Source: Prevotella sp.
GTDB taxonomy: Bacteria; Bacteroidota; Bacteroidia; Bacteroidales; Bacteroidaceae
Direction: 5' to 3'
Assembly: GCA_016901395.1 (NCBI GenBank)
Contig: JAEAMQ010000032.1
Coordinates: forward strand, 1 to 56,549
DNA length: 56,549 nt
The notes beneath the pieces are model-generated. The model was not told the origin of the DNA, made no database searches, and saw nothing but the letters and a program-made list of their open reading frames with translations. The position numbers and the translations under genes are program-made. Positions 42,130 through 50,760 of this stretch are shown in pieces. Position 1 is the stretch's first letter; the number at the start of each line of letters is the position of its first letter.

Positions 42130-42303
42130 AGTTTCTAAATGTTTTATATATGGATGATGTTGCTTGGTTGGTAATTCTGCGGCACTTGTCTTTGCTGGTT
42201 TTCTGTCTTAAAACATGTCAATTCTGTAGTTCTGGTTCAGACTTCAAACTATTTGTTTTTCAGTCTTTTCTGTCTTTCCCCAGCTCATACAGGGCTGCAT
42301 GTC

Positions 42304-42756
42304 TTAAGCCAAGAGCTTGCGGACGATGGCAGAGATGAGTTTGCCATCGGCTTTGCCGGCCATCTGCTTGGTGGCAAGGCCCATGACCTGGCCCATGCCT
42401 TTCATGTCTGAAACGCCTGTCTGGGCAATGATGTCCTTGATTTGTGCCTCTATCTCCTCTTCGGTGAGGGGCTTGGGGAGATACTCTTTGATGACAGCTA
42501 CCTGTGCGAGCTCTGCATCGGCAAGCTCTTGTCGTCCGGCCTTGCTGTAGGTGTCGGCACTCTCCTCGCCTTGTTTGGCGAGTTTCTGCAGAATTTTCAG
42601 GGCGGCATCGTCCTCTAAGGTGTCGTTGGCTCCCGGGGCGGTCTTGGCCTCCAGGAAAACTTTCTTGATGTTGCGAAGGGTTTCAAGGCGCACTTTGTCG
42701 TGAGCCTTCATTGCTGTGCGGATATCGCTGCTTACTTGGTCAAATAGGGTGGGCAT
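42304..42756 (-). CDS. GatB/YqeY domain protein
   Basis: This 150-aa protein matches the YqeY family (FDQVSSDIRTAMKAHDKVRL then ETLRNIK at the N-terminus; EYLPKPLTEEEI, DMKGMGQVMG and DGKLISAIVRKLL later). The fold is the helical tRNA-binding tail of GatB, but the protein is free-standing and not part of a GatCAB amidotransferase. Its role is not established. It lies downstream of ftsZ, separated by a large mirror-repeat array, and is transcribed in the same direction as the dcw cluster. Confidence 0.88.
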   Translation of the reverse strand: MPTLFDQVSSDIRTAMKAHDKVRLETLRNIKKVFLEAKTAPGANDTLEDDAALKILQKLAKQGEESADTYSKAGRQELADAELAQVAVIKEYLPKPLTEEEIEAQIKDIIAQTGVSDMKGMGQVMGLATKQMAGKADGKLISAIVRKLLA

Positions 42757-42776
42757 ATTTTTTGTATTTATGTTTT

Positions 42777-43121
42777 TTAGAAGTTAAAGAAGTTAAGAAG
42801 TTAGAGTAGTTAAGACGTTACTCTCAAGGGATGTTTTGTGGAGTTAAGAAGTTATGAAGTTAGAGAAGTTAAGACGTTACTTTCAAGGGGTGGTTGGAAA
42901 GATTGGAAGTTATGAAGTTAAGAAGTTAGAGAAGTTAAGACATTACTTCCAAGGAGTTGATGGGGTGATGTGGAGTTAAGGAGTTGGGGAGTTGTGAAGT
43001 TAACCTCATGCAGTTTGGTATAGCAGACTATTGTCTTAACTTCTTAACTTCTTTAACTTCATAACTTCTTTAACTTCATAACTTCTTTAACTTCATAACT
43101 TCTTTAACTTCATAACTTCTC
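42777..43121. repeat. Mirror array of AAGTTAAG / CTTAACTT units between ftsZ and yqeY
   Basis: The left part (42777-43002) consists of three successive blocks of GAAGTTA(A/G)(A/G)-type units, each ending in AAGAC(G/A)TTACT, plus a short fourth block. The right part (43033-43121) starts TTGTCTTAACTTC and ends in four tandem 17-bp units at 43054-43120 (TAACTTCATAACTTCTT). It fills almost all of the 387-nt gap. Confidence 0.75.
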
Positions 43122-43143
43122 GCCCCCTCCTCCTCTCCTCAAA

Positions 43144-44517
43144 TTACACAAAGCTGATCATTCCCTGTACAACATCCTGATTGGTCTCGTTCTCGGGCTT
43201 CTGCTTGTTGTTGCCATTGGCCTGATTGCGGATGTTTTCAAGAAGTTGGCGGGTGCGCTTATAGGTTGGCGTGTTCTCTACAGCAAGGATTACATCCTCG
43301 TTGTCGAGGTCGTCCTGACTGAAGAGGTAGATGTGTGGACGACGCTTGTGCTGTGTCCCATTGTCATCACTGCCATAATAGTGTTTGCGACGCTCACTGA
43401 GCTGAGCGGCCTTCTCCTCCTCCTCGGCGATGCGGATGGCCTCCTCCTGGGTGTGGCGGGCACGGCGGTCCATTGGCTCCACGGCGTCTACGCCAAAGCC
43501 TGTGGCAAGGATGGTGACCTTCACTTTCTTGCCCAACTCTGGGTCGGTGGCGACACCCCACTTGATTTCGAAGTCCTCGCCAAACTTAGCCATGAAGTCG
43601 TTTACGTCGTTCATCTCCTCCATCATCAGCCCCTGCTTGTCCTGTTTCTCGTCGCAGAAATTGATGGAAAGCAGAATCTTCTTGGAGTTGAAGACATTGT
43701 TGTCGTTGAGCAGCGGAGAGTTGAGTGCATCTTCGATGGCCTTTTTCACACGGCCGTCGCCCTCGCCATAACCTGTGCTCATGATGGCCACGCCACCGTC
43801 TTTGAGCACGGTCTTCACATCGTTGAAGTCGAGGTTGATGAGTCCATGGATGGTGATGATTTCGGCAATGCTCTTGGCGGCCACACTCAACGTGTCGTCG
43901 GCCTTGCCAAAGGCATCAATCAGTGTCAGCTCGGGATAAATCTCGCGCAGGCGTTCGTTGTTGATGACGAGCAGTGCATCTACGTGCTGGGCCATCTCCT
44001 CTACGCCGTCGAGTGCCTGGTCTATCTTTTTCGGACCCTCGAAACGGAAGGGGATGGTAACGATGCCTACGGTCAGGATGTCCATCTCCTTGCTTACCTG
44101 AGCAATGACAGGGGCGGCACCTGTTCCTGTTCCGCCACCCATGCCAGCTGTGATGAACGCCATCTTGGTGCCATCGTCGAGCATGCGGCGGATATCGTCG
44201 ATGCTTTCCATGGCAGCTTCACGGGCACGGGCCGGACGATTGCCGGCTCCTAATCCCTCTTTGCCCAACTGCAGATGTACGGGCACTGGCGAGTCGTTGA
44301 GAGCTTGGGCATCGGTGTTGCAGAGTACGAACGACACATCGTGGATGCCTTCGCGGTACATGTGATTGACGGCATTGCCGCCTCCACCACCTACACCAAT
44401 CACCTTGATGATGCGGTTGTCTTTATCGGGGACGCCAAAATCGAGAATTGACGGCTTCTTGTTCTCTTCCAAGTTGTTGTTATCTGGATTCATGTCAGTC
44501 ATTTTTCGTTGGTTCAT
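43144..44517 (-). CDS. ftsZ: Cell division protein FtsZ
   Basis: This 457-aa tubulin-like GTPase polymerises into the division ring. The GTP-binding region has IKVIGVGGGGGNAVNHM, the tubulin signature GGGTGTGAAP (127-136) and the T7-loop region NLDFNDVKTVLKDGG. A long C-terminal linker (about 330-440) precedes TPTYKR (about residue 412) and a final MISFV; the usual short FtsA-binding peptide is not sharply visible. Length (457) is at the high end, typical of Bacteroidota with long linkers. Its ATG overlaps the ftsA stop by 1 nt (TAATG), implying translational coupling. An alternative start is the internal Met at residue 6 or 9. Confidence 0.97.
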   Translation of the reverse strand: MNQRKMTDMNPDNNNLEENKKPSILDFGVPDKDNRIIKVIGVGGGGGNAVNHMYREGIHDVSFVLCNTDAQALNDSPVPVHLQLGKEGLGAGNRPARAREAAMESIDDIRRMLDDGTKMAFITAGMGGGTGTGAAPVIAQVSKEMDILTVGIVTIPFRFEGPKKIDQALDGVEEMAQHVDALLVINNERLREIYPELTLIDAFGKADDTLSVAAKSIAEIITIHGLINLDFNDVKTVLKDGGVAIMSTGYGEGDGRVKKAIEDALNSPLLNDNNVFNSKKILLSINFCDEKQDKQGLMMEEMNDVNDFMAKFGEDFEIKWGVATDPELGKKVKVTILATGFGVDAVEPMDRRARHTQEEAIRIAEEEEKAAQLSERRKHYYGSDDNGTQHKRRPHIYLFSQDDLDNEDVILAVENTPTYKRTRQLLENIRNQANGNNKQKPENETNQDVVQGMISFV

Positions 44518-45959
44518 TATTTGTCATCTTCATCATCGTCAACCATCTTCTTGAAGAAATTCTTGAGTCCTTTCAATGATTTGTTGACCACAGAGTTTTC
44601 TCGCTTGGCCTGTCTCTGAGCCTCTTCCTCAGCCTCGGCTGCGCGTCGACGTTCTTCCTCTTCCTGAAGCTTTCGCTGGCGTTCTTCTTCGGCAGCCTTT
44701 TCTGCTTCGGTCTGTACAATGCCTCTTCCGGAAATCTCACTCGGTGTGCGTGGTTCCTTGTGTGGAGTTACAGGAGGCTGTTTGCCATCGTCGCCAAAGA
44801 GATTGTTGGAAATGTCCTCTCCTGCACAGTTCATGTCTCCTTTGGCCAACAATCCCATGACAGTGCACATTGTTGCATCTTTGGCGGTGATAATCGGATT
44901 GTTGGAGTTGATAGTCTGTGAGACAAAGTTTGCGATTCTGATTTTTTCTATATTGGTGTGGTTACGGAATGCACGCTCAATATTTCTCATGTTGGAACCG
45001 CCACCTGTCAGGATGAGGCCTCCTAAGAGTTTGTCATAATATTCAGTAGGAACCTGGCACCATACATTCTCGATGATTTCCTGCACGCGAGACTCCACAA
45101 TGTCGACGAAAGTACGCATGTCGACCTTGCGGTCGGCATCAATGGGGTATTCTTTGTCGTTGTCCACGTCATTGGACTCGGTGAAGGCACTGGCATATTG
45201 CAACTTCATCTGTTCTGCATTCTTTTCTTCCATCTGGAGGGAGGCAATGTCTTTGGTGATGTTGTTGCTTCCCAATGGTATGACGGCAAGATGACGCAGG
45301 ATGTTCTTGTAGTAGACACATACTGTCGTAGTGTCTGCACCCAGGTCTACAAGCACCGATCCACCACGACGCTCAGCATCGGTGAGCACGGCATCGGCAA
45401 GTGCTAATGGTGACAAATACATTTCGGCAATGGCAATACCGGCGTTGTCAAAACACTTGTTGATGTTACGATAGAAAGTCTTGCGCCACAAGATATTGAG
45501 GAAGTTGCCTTCCAAGCGGGTGCACTGAATACCTACGGGGTCGAGCTGGAACTGATTGTCTATCTTGTATTCCTGTGTAGCAGCATCAAGGATTTCCTGG
45601 TCGGGATACTGCATGCTGCGATTGGCATCCATCAGCTCGTTGACCATGTCCTGAGTGACGATGGTGTCGAGGGGCAGTTCCTTGACATTGGTATTTCTGA
45701 CGCTGCGGATAGACTGTCCGCCCACGCCGACATAGACATGTGCAATCTTCGCTTTGAGCGATGTCTCTAATTTCTTCACGATGTTGGTAAGGGCTTGCAC
45801 GGTCTTGTCGATGTTGTAGACCACGCCCTTACGTATGCACGAGGAGGAATCTTCCGTAACGACGGCCAACACGCTGATGCTGCCGTCAAGATTCTTCTTT
45901 CCTGCAATGCCGGTCATCTTGGATGAACCAAGTTCAATTGCTACTATAAATTCTGCCAT
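44517..45959 (-). CDS. ftsA: Cell division protein FtsA
   Basis: This 480-aa actin-like ATPase anchors FtsZ to the membrane. The N-terminal nucleotide-binding part begins FIVAIELGSSKMTGIAG; phosphate-2 region LVDLGADTTTVCVY and LILTGGGSNMRNIERAF follow. The last ~100 residues form a charged, Glu/Arg/Lys-rich linker (about residues 415-455, EEERQRKLQEEEERRRAAEA) ending in a predicted amphipathic helix (KSLKGLKNFFKKMVDD) that would bind the membrane. The linker is longer than in E. coli FtsA. It starts 15 nt after ftsQ and shares a 1-nt overlap with ftsZ. Confidence 0.95.
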   Translation of the reverse strand: MAEFIVAIELGSSKMTGIAGKKNLDGSISVLAVVTEDSSSCIRKGVVYNIDKTVQALTNIVKKLETSLKAKIAHVYVGVGGQSIRSVRNTNVKELPLDTIVTQDMVNELMDANRSMQYPDQEILDAATQEYKIDNQFQLDPVGIQCTRLEGNFLNILWRKTFYRNINKCFDNAGIAIAEMYLSPLALADAVLTDAERRGGSVLVDLGADTTTVCVYYKNILRHLAVIPLGSNNITKDIASLQMEEKNAEQMKLQYASAFTESNDVDNDKEYPIDADRKVDMRTFVDIVESRVQEIIENVWCQVPTEYYDKLLGGLILTGGGSNMRNIERAFRNHTNIEKIRIANFVSQTINSNNPIITAKDATMCTVMGLLAKGDMNCAGEDISNNLFGDDGKQPPVTPHKEPRTPSEISGRGIVQTEAEKAAEEERQRKLQEEEERRRAAEAEEEAQRQAKRENSVVNKSLKGLKNFFKKMVDDDEDDK

Positions 45960-45974
45960 AGTTTATAATAATTA

Positions 45975-46769
45975 TCAGTTCACTGTTGTTTTCTTGCAAA
46001 TAATCTGGTTGTCAAACTCAATGTTGATGTAGGAGTATTTGTTCCATCCGGCTTGGGAGAGTCCGTATTTATAGAACTTTTCGAGCCGGTTCATCTTTTT
46101 CGCCATGAAGTCGGCGATGAGTTTCTTGCGCTGTCCGATAAAATTGGATTCGGGGAGCTGTCCGATATAGACGATATGATTGCCCACACGAGGCACGAGC
46201 TCGATGCCGTGATCGGATAAAACATGGATCTGCACGATCTGGTTGCGCCAGAAATCACTGCCCATCAGACTTTCGGCGAGCAGGGAGACATAGGTGCGTG
46301 CAAACCATTTGTTGATATGTCCGGTAGCGATGATGAGATCGCTGGTATAGTGGGAGTTGGGCATGATGCTGTGGTTGTCGTCGATGTAATAGTCGTCGCC
46401 ATTGATGCTCTTGATGCGTAGGGTGGGCATGCGCTGGGTAAGCGTGATGTTGACATGGCCATCCTCGGTCTTGTAGCATTCGGCTTTCTTCACAAACGGA
46501 CTTTGCTCCAAAGTTTCCTCAATGATTCTGGTGTTGACAAAATGCATAAGTTTGGAGAGAGGATAGAGTTTATTTCGTTCCAATCGGTTTTTGATTTCCG
46601 ATGCAGTGATAAACCCGTTGGTAGCCTCGTCCTTAATGTTGATATCCACCTGTGTACACACCTTAGACACGACATTCGGTTTGTCGAATGCCGCGAATGC
46701 GGTGATGATATATGCGCCGAGCATAAGATCAAGCGTCACAATGATGGTTTTCTTCCAATTAATATGCAT
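45975..46769 (-). CDS. ftsQ: Cell division protein FtsQ
   Basis: This 264-aa bitopic membrane protein has one N-terminal membrane segment (about residues 9-28, IIVTLDLMLGAYIITAFAAF) and a periplasmic POTRA-like region (ITASEIKNRLERNKLYPLSK; EQSPFVKKAECYKTEDGHV). It links early and late divisome components. Identity rests on position between murC and ftsA and on the POTRA pattern, because FtsQ is poorly conserved. The gap to murC is 52 nt and to ftsA 15 nt. Confidence 0.85.
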   Translation of the reverse strand: MHINWKKTIIVTLDLMLGAYIITAFAAFDKPNVVSKVCTQVDINIKDEATNGFITASEIKNRLERNKLYPLSKLMHFVNTRIIEETLEQSPFVKKAECYKTEDGHVNITLTQRMPTLRIKSINGDDYYIDDNHSIMPNSHYTSDLIIATGHINKWFARTYVSLLAESLMGSDFWRNQIVQIHVLSDHGIELVPRVGNHIVYIGQLPESNFIGQRKKLIADFMAKKMNRLEKFYKYGLSQAGWNKYSYINIEFDNQIICKKTTVN

Positions 46770-46821
46770 GTTGACTGTTTAGGGCAATATTTTCAGAGAA
46801 AGCCGCATGCCGATGGGGGCG

Positions 46822-48201
46822 TTATTTCTTTTCTTCGATGAGCCGTGTGATTTGTGGTACGTAGTTGTCGAGGTCGCCTGCTCCGAGAACGATCAGGACA
46901 TCGAAGTCGCGGCTCTTCACATAGTTAAGCACGTCGTCCTTGCGGATGATGTCTTTTTCCACGTCCGGTTGCAGATTGTCGTAGATGATTTGCGACGTGA
47001 TGCCAGGGATGGGCTGCTCGCGGGCAGGATAGATCTCGGTGAGTACCACCTCGTCGAAATGGCTCAGTGCATCGGCAAACTCCTTGTAGAAGTCACGGGT
47101 GCGGGTGTAGAGATGGGGCTGGAAGATTACCGTAATCTTTCGGCCTTTATAAAGTTCCTTGAGGCTCTTGGCGCTCTGCAGGATTTCTTTCGGATGATGG
47201 GCGTAGTCAGAGAGGAACACATGCTTGTCGGTCTGTATCTTGAAGTCGAAGCGACGATCCACGCCATGGTAGGTGCCGATACCAAATTTCAGTTCGTCTG
47301 CCGTACAACCGTTGAGCTGGGCCATCGCCATTGCGGCAACACCGTTTTCAATGTTGATAGGCACGGGTTGTCCGAGCTTCACCTTCTGGATGGATTCGAT
47401 GGGAGAGATGAAGTCAAAGACGATTTCTCCGTTGTCGATAATGATGTTCTCCGCGTGGAAATCGCCCTTATCACGGCTGTAGGTGTAGGTATGAACGCCA
47501 TCCTGCACGTTGGGCTGCACTTCCAGATTGGTGTGGATAATGAGTGCGCCACCAGGCTGAATCAGTTCTGTGTAATGGCGGAAACTCTCTAAATAGGCCT
47601 CCTTGGTGCCATAGATGTCAAGATGATCGGGGTCGGTAGACGTGATGACGGTCATCCATGGCGAGAGCCAATGGAACGAGCGATCAAACTCGTCGGCCTC
47701 AATCACCACATAGTCGCTGGCGTCGGAAAGGATATAATTGGTGCCGTAGTTCTTGGAGATGCCACCGAGAAAGGCATTGCAATCCACATGACTCTGGTGC
47801 ATGATATGGGCACACATGGTTGATGTGGAAGTCTTGCCGTGAGTACCAGCTACGCAGAGCCCTTTGTGGGTGCGGGTCAATGTTCCTAAAACCTGAGCAC
47901 GCTTCTGGATCTCAAATCCTTTCTGCCGGAAGTATTCCAGTTCCTGATGGGTGGCTGGAATGGCTGGAGTGTAGATGACGAGACAGTTTTCTTTGTCACA
48001 ACAGGCATGAGGGATTTCATCAATATTCTCCTCATAATGGATGAGCATTCCTTCTTGTTCAAGACGGCGTGTGAGGTCTGAAGGGGTCTTGTCATATCCG
48101 GCGACAACCAATCCCCTGTGTATGAAGTATCTGGCGATGGCACTCATGCCGATGCCACCGGCCCCGATGAAATAAACAGCTTTAATGTCTTTTAGTTCCA
48201 T
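46822..48201 (-). CDS. murC: UDP-N-acetylmuramate--L-alanine ligase
   Basis: This 459-aa cytoplasmic Mur ligase adds L-alanine to UDP-MurNAc, the first peptide step of peptidoglycan synthesis. The UDP-binding domain opens AVYFIGAGGIGMSAIARYF (9-27) and the ATP loop is AGTHGKTSTST (118-128). The middle and C-terminal domains show ADEFDRSF, PDHLDIYG and YAHHPKEI. Length is normal. It lies 16 nt after murG and 52 nt before ftsQ in the dcw cluster. Confidence 0.97.
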   Translation of the reverse strand: MELKDIKAVYFIGAGGIGMSAIARYFIHRGLVVAGYDKTPSDLTRRLEQEGMLIHYEENIDEIPHACCDKENCLVIYTPAIPATHQELEYFRQKGFEIQKRAQVLGTLTRTHKGLCVAGTHGKTSTSTMCAHIMHQSHVDCNAFLGGISKNYGTNYILSDASDYVVIEADEFDRSFHWLSPWMTVITSTDPDHLDIYGTKEAYLESFRHYTELIQPGGALIIHTNLEVQPNVQDGVHTYTYSRDKGDFHAENIIIDNGEIVFDFISPIESIQKVKLGQPVPINIENGVAAMAMAQLNGCTADELKFGIGTYHGVDRRFDFKIQTDKHVFLSDYAHHPKEILQSAKSLKELYKGRKITVIFQPHLYTRTRDFYKEFADALSHFDEVVLTEIYPAREQPIPGITSQIIYDNLQPDVEKDIIRKDDVLNYVKSRDFDVLIVLGAGDLDNYVPQITRLIEEKK

Positions 48202-48217
48202 TCTAATCTTCTAATAC

Positions 48218-49333
48218 TTATTTTTCCGCCCAAGCCAATGCTATTACATGATCAGCAATGACTTCTGCGGAGTCTTTAAGCCCAAGTTTTATAATGTTTT
48301 GGCTGAGTAGAGTCAATTTGTTTTCATTAGACACTGTTGCAAGTGCCGTATCAAGCAAAGTATCCGGAGCATCGGAGTCTTTTACATAGATGGCAGCGTC
48401 TTTGTTGACGAGAGCCATCGCGTTCTTGGTCTGATGGTCTTCGGCCACATTGGGACTGGGTACGAGAATAACCGGTTTTCCTATGAGACAAAATTCGCTG
48501 ATGGAACTTGCACCGGCGCGACTGATGACGAGATCGGCAGCTTTGTATGCGGCACCCATATCACTGATGAAATCAAGAACTTTCAGATGGGCTATACCTC
48601 CGAAGTCGGCCACTGCTTTGTTCATCTCGGCATTATAGTATTTGCCCGTCTGCCAAATGAACTGCACGTCGGAAGCCTTCACTTTGTCAAGATGCTGAAT
48701 TATACTCTCATTGATGGTACGTGCACCAAGGCTACCACCCACGAGCAGAATTGTCTTCTTGTCGGGGGCGAGTCCAAAAGCCTGACGAGCCTCTTGAGGA
48801 GTCATGGAGGTAGATAATACGTTTTGGCGAACAGGATTTCCTGTCATGACAATCTTGTCGGCAGGGAAAAATTTCTCCATACCCTCGTAGGCTACGCATA
48901 TTTGGGCTGCTTTCTTTGCCAAGAGCTTATTGGTCACGCCGGCATAGCTGTTTTGTTCTTGAATGAGACATGGGATACCATAGTCTGCACAAACATTAAG
49001 TGTCGGTCCACTGGCATAGCCACCTACGCCTACGGCAACCATCGGCTTGAATTCTTTGACAATGGCTTTTGCCATGCGCTGACTCTTCCAAATCTTGAAT
49101 AAGACGGAGATGTTCTTCAGTAGATGCTTACGGTCGAATCCACAGATGGGCAACCCTTTTATCTCGTATCCTGCTGCCGGCACACGCTGCATCTCCATGC
49201 GTCCGAGTGCTCCTACAAACAAAATCTTGGCATCAGGGTGCTTGGCCTTGATGGCATTGGCAATGGAGACAGCCGGGAAGATATGTCCGCCGGTTCCACC
49301 GCCACTGATGATGACTCTTAATTCTTTGTCCAT
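48218..49333 (-). CDS. murG: UDP-GlcNAc--lipid I GlcNAc transferase
   Basis: This is the membrane-associated glycosyltransferase (family GT28) that makes lipid II by adding GlcNAc to lipid I. The N-terminal motif SGGGTGGHIFPAVSIANAI and the C-terminal SRAGASSISEFCLIGKPVIL are typical. The start chosen is ATG 49333 (MDKELRV, 371 aa). A possible start at 49378 would put the promoter-like TACTTTTG (49354-49361) inside the gene and adds residues with no family support. It follows ftsW by 95 nt, the gap that holds the possible internal promoter. Confidence 0.95.
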   Translation of the reverse strand: MDKELRVIISGGGTGGHIFPAVSIANAIKAKHPDAKILFVGALGRMEMQRVPAAGYEIKGLPICGFDRKHLLKNISVLFKIWKSQRMAKAIVKEFKPMVAVGVGGYASGPTLNVCADYGIPCLIQEQNSYAGVTNKLLAKKAAQICVAYEGMEKFFPADKIVMTGNPVRQNVLSTSMTPQEARQAFGLAPDKKTILLVGGSLGARTINESIIQHLDKVKASDVQFIWQTGKYYNAEMNKAVADFGGIAHLKVLDFISDMGAAYKAADLVISRAGASSISEFCLIGKPVILVPSPNVAEDHQTKNAMALVNKDAAIYVKDSDAPDTLLDTALATVSNENKLTLLSQNIIKLGLKDSAEVIADHVIALAWAEK

Positions 49334-49353
49334 GTAACCTTGTTTATATTTGG

Positions 49354-49361
49354 CAAAAGTA
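49354..49361 (-). promoter_or_regulatory. Possible internal dcw promoter before murG
   Basis: On the minus strand this reads TACTTTTG, which fits TAnnTTTG, and ends about 20 nt before the chosen murG start. No good -33 element was seen, so support is moderate. Confidence 0.35.
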
Positions 49362-49428
49362 ATCAAAAAAAATGTCATTCGACCATAATCCCATCACTTT
49401 ATTTGTCGATATGCAATTCTCTGCTGCT

Positions 49429-50691
49429 TTATGCGTTAGCCAGTGTAGCTTCAGCCTTATCTTCTTCGGCCGAGGCATTCTTTTTGGCAGAGCGGCTCAC
49501 GCTGAGGATGGCACCGATGTAGACACAGTTGATGATAGACGATGTTCCTCCCTTGCTGATCAGTGGTAGTGGTTGTCCTGTGACAGGGGCGAGCCCAACT
49601 GCCACACACATGTTGAACAGGGCCTGTGTCACAAGAAGCAATGCCAAGCCCATGGCTAAGAAAGCTGGGAAATTGTTTTCGCAACGGTTGGCTATCCGAC
49701 CCGTGCGAAAGAGCAATATGATATACAGCATGCCTACGAAAAAGGCTCCGATGATGCCTGTCTCCTCAATGATGATAGCATAGATAAAGTCGGAGAATGC
49801 CTGAGAGAGGAAGTCGCGTTCTACAGAGTTGCCTGGGCCTTTGCCAATGATGTTGGATGATGCAATGGCAATATTAGCATGAGCTACCTGTGCATCCTTG
49901 TCGAGGTCCACATCTTCTGGAGCAACGTCCTTGCTATTGAGGAATTTGTCGATTCGCGACTTCCATGTATCAAAACGGTGGAACACGCCACCGCCTTTAC
50001 TCTCTCCGCTCTGCGCAACCTGTTCGGTAAGATTGTTTTTGGGGTCTTCCTGCTTCACATCTTTACCCAGAACCATCACCAGAGTTATAATACTAACAAT
50101 GCCCATTACGACTATGCCGATGAGCTTGCCTAATTGTTGGGCCGGTACACGTCCTACGACCATCATAAAGAAGATGACAACACACAGTAAAGCTGCAGTG
50201 GAGAGATTTTCTGCTGCGATGAGCGGAACAATGAAAGCGCATACGAAAAGTATATACTTCATAGCATGTTTGTCTGCTCCATTGTCAGTTTGCATAGCAC
50301 TGAGAATCTGTGCCGTGGCTAATATCATTGTCCCTTTGGCAATCTCTGAAGGTTGAAACTGTATGCCGAGAAATGAAATCCAGCGTTGAGCATCATTGGT
50401 GGCTTGGCCGGCAAAGTAAACCCAAATCAACGTCGTGACCGAAAGGATAAGCAATATGGGCGTGGCAATCTTGAAATACTTGCATTTGATGTTCAGTGTC
50501 ACGACCATAAAGAATATTCCGACGGCAAGAATGAGGATATGTTTGATGATTGGTGCCATGTAGTTGCCTCCCTTGTAGGTCAGCCCCGAGGAGGCCGAGA
50601 AAACCTCCACGATGCTGATGAGACAAAGGAAGAAGAACACCATCCAGATGACTTTGTCGCCTTTGAATATGTTTCCTAATTTCTTATTCAT
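49429..50691 (-). CDS. ftsW: SEDS-family peptidoglycan glycosyltransferase FtsW
   Basis: This 420-aa integral membrane protein polymerises lipid II at the septum together with a class B PBP. About ten hydrophobic segments are present. SEDS hallmarks are visible: AQRWISFLGIQFQPSEIAKG, GKGPGNSVERDFLSQAFSDF with IYAIIIEETGIIGA, and the C-terminal PLISKGGTSS. A charged extracytoplasmic loop of about 60 residues lies before GKGPGNS. It sits between murD and murG. Confidence 0.95.
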   Translation of the reverse strand: MNKKLGNIFKGDKVIWMVFFFLCLISIVEVFSASSGLTYKGGNYMAPIIKHILILAVGIFFMVVTLNIKCKYFKIATPILLILSVTTLIWVYFAGQATNDAQRWISFLGIQFQPSEIAKGTMILATAQILSAMQTDNGADKHAMKYILFVCAFIVPLIAAENLSTAALLCVVIFFMMVVGRVPAQQLGKLIGIVVMGIVSIITLVMVLGKDVKQEDPKNNLTEQVAQSGESKGGGVFHRFDTWKSRIDKFLNSKDVAPEDVDLDKDAQVAHANIAIASSNIIGKGPGNSVERDFLSQAFSDFIYAIIIEETGIIGAFFVGMLYIILLFRTGRIANRCENNFPAFLAMGLALLLVTQALFNMCVAVGLAPVTGQPLPLISKGGTSSIINCVYIGAILSVSRSAKKNASAEEDKAEATLANA

Positions 50692-50760
50692 TCGTTTGTT
50701 ATCTTCGTCGTTGTTGAAGTGTCCAATGATTACAGGGATTTACCGCCTACGGAGAGACGA

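Noticed and set aside
49334..49378. Upstream ATG start for murG at 49378
   Set aside because: The extra residues have no family support and a promoter-like element lies inside them.
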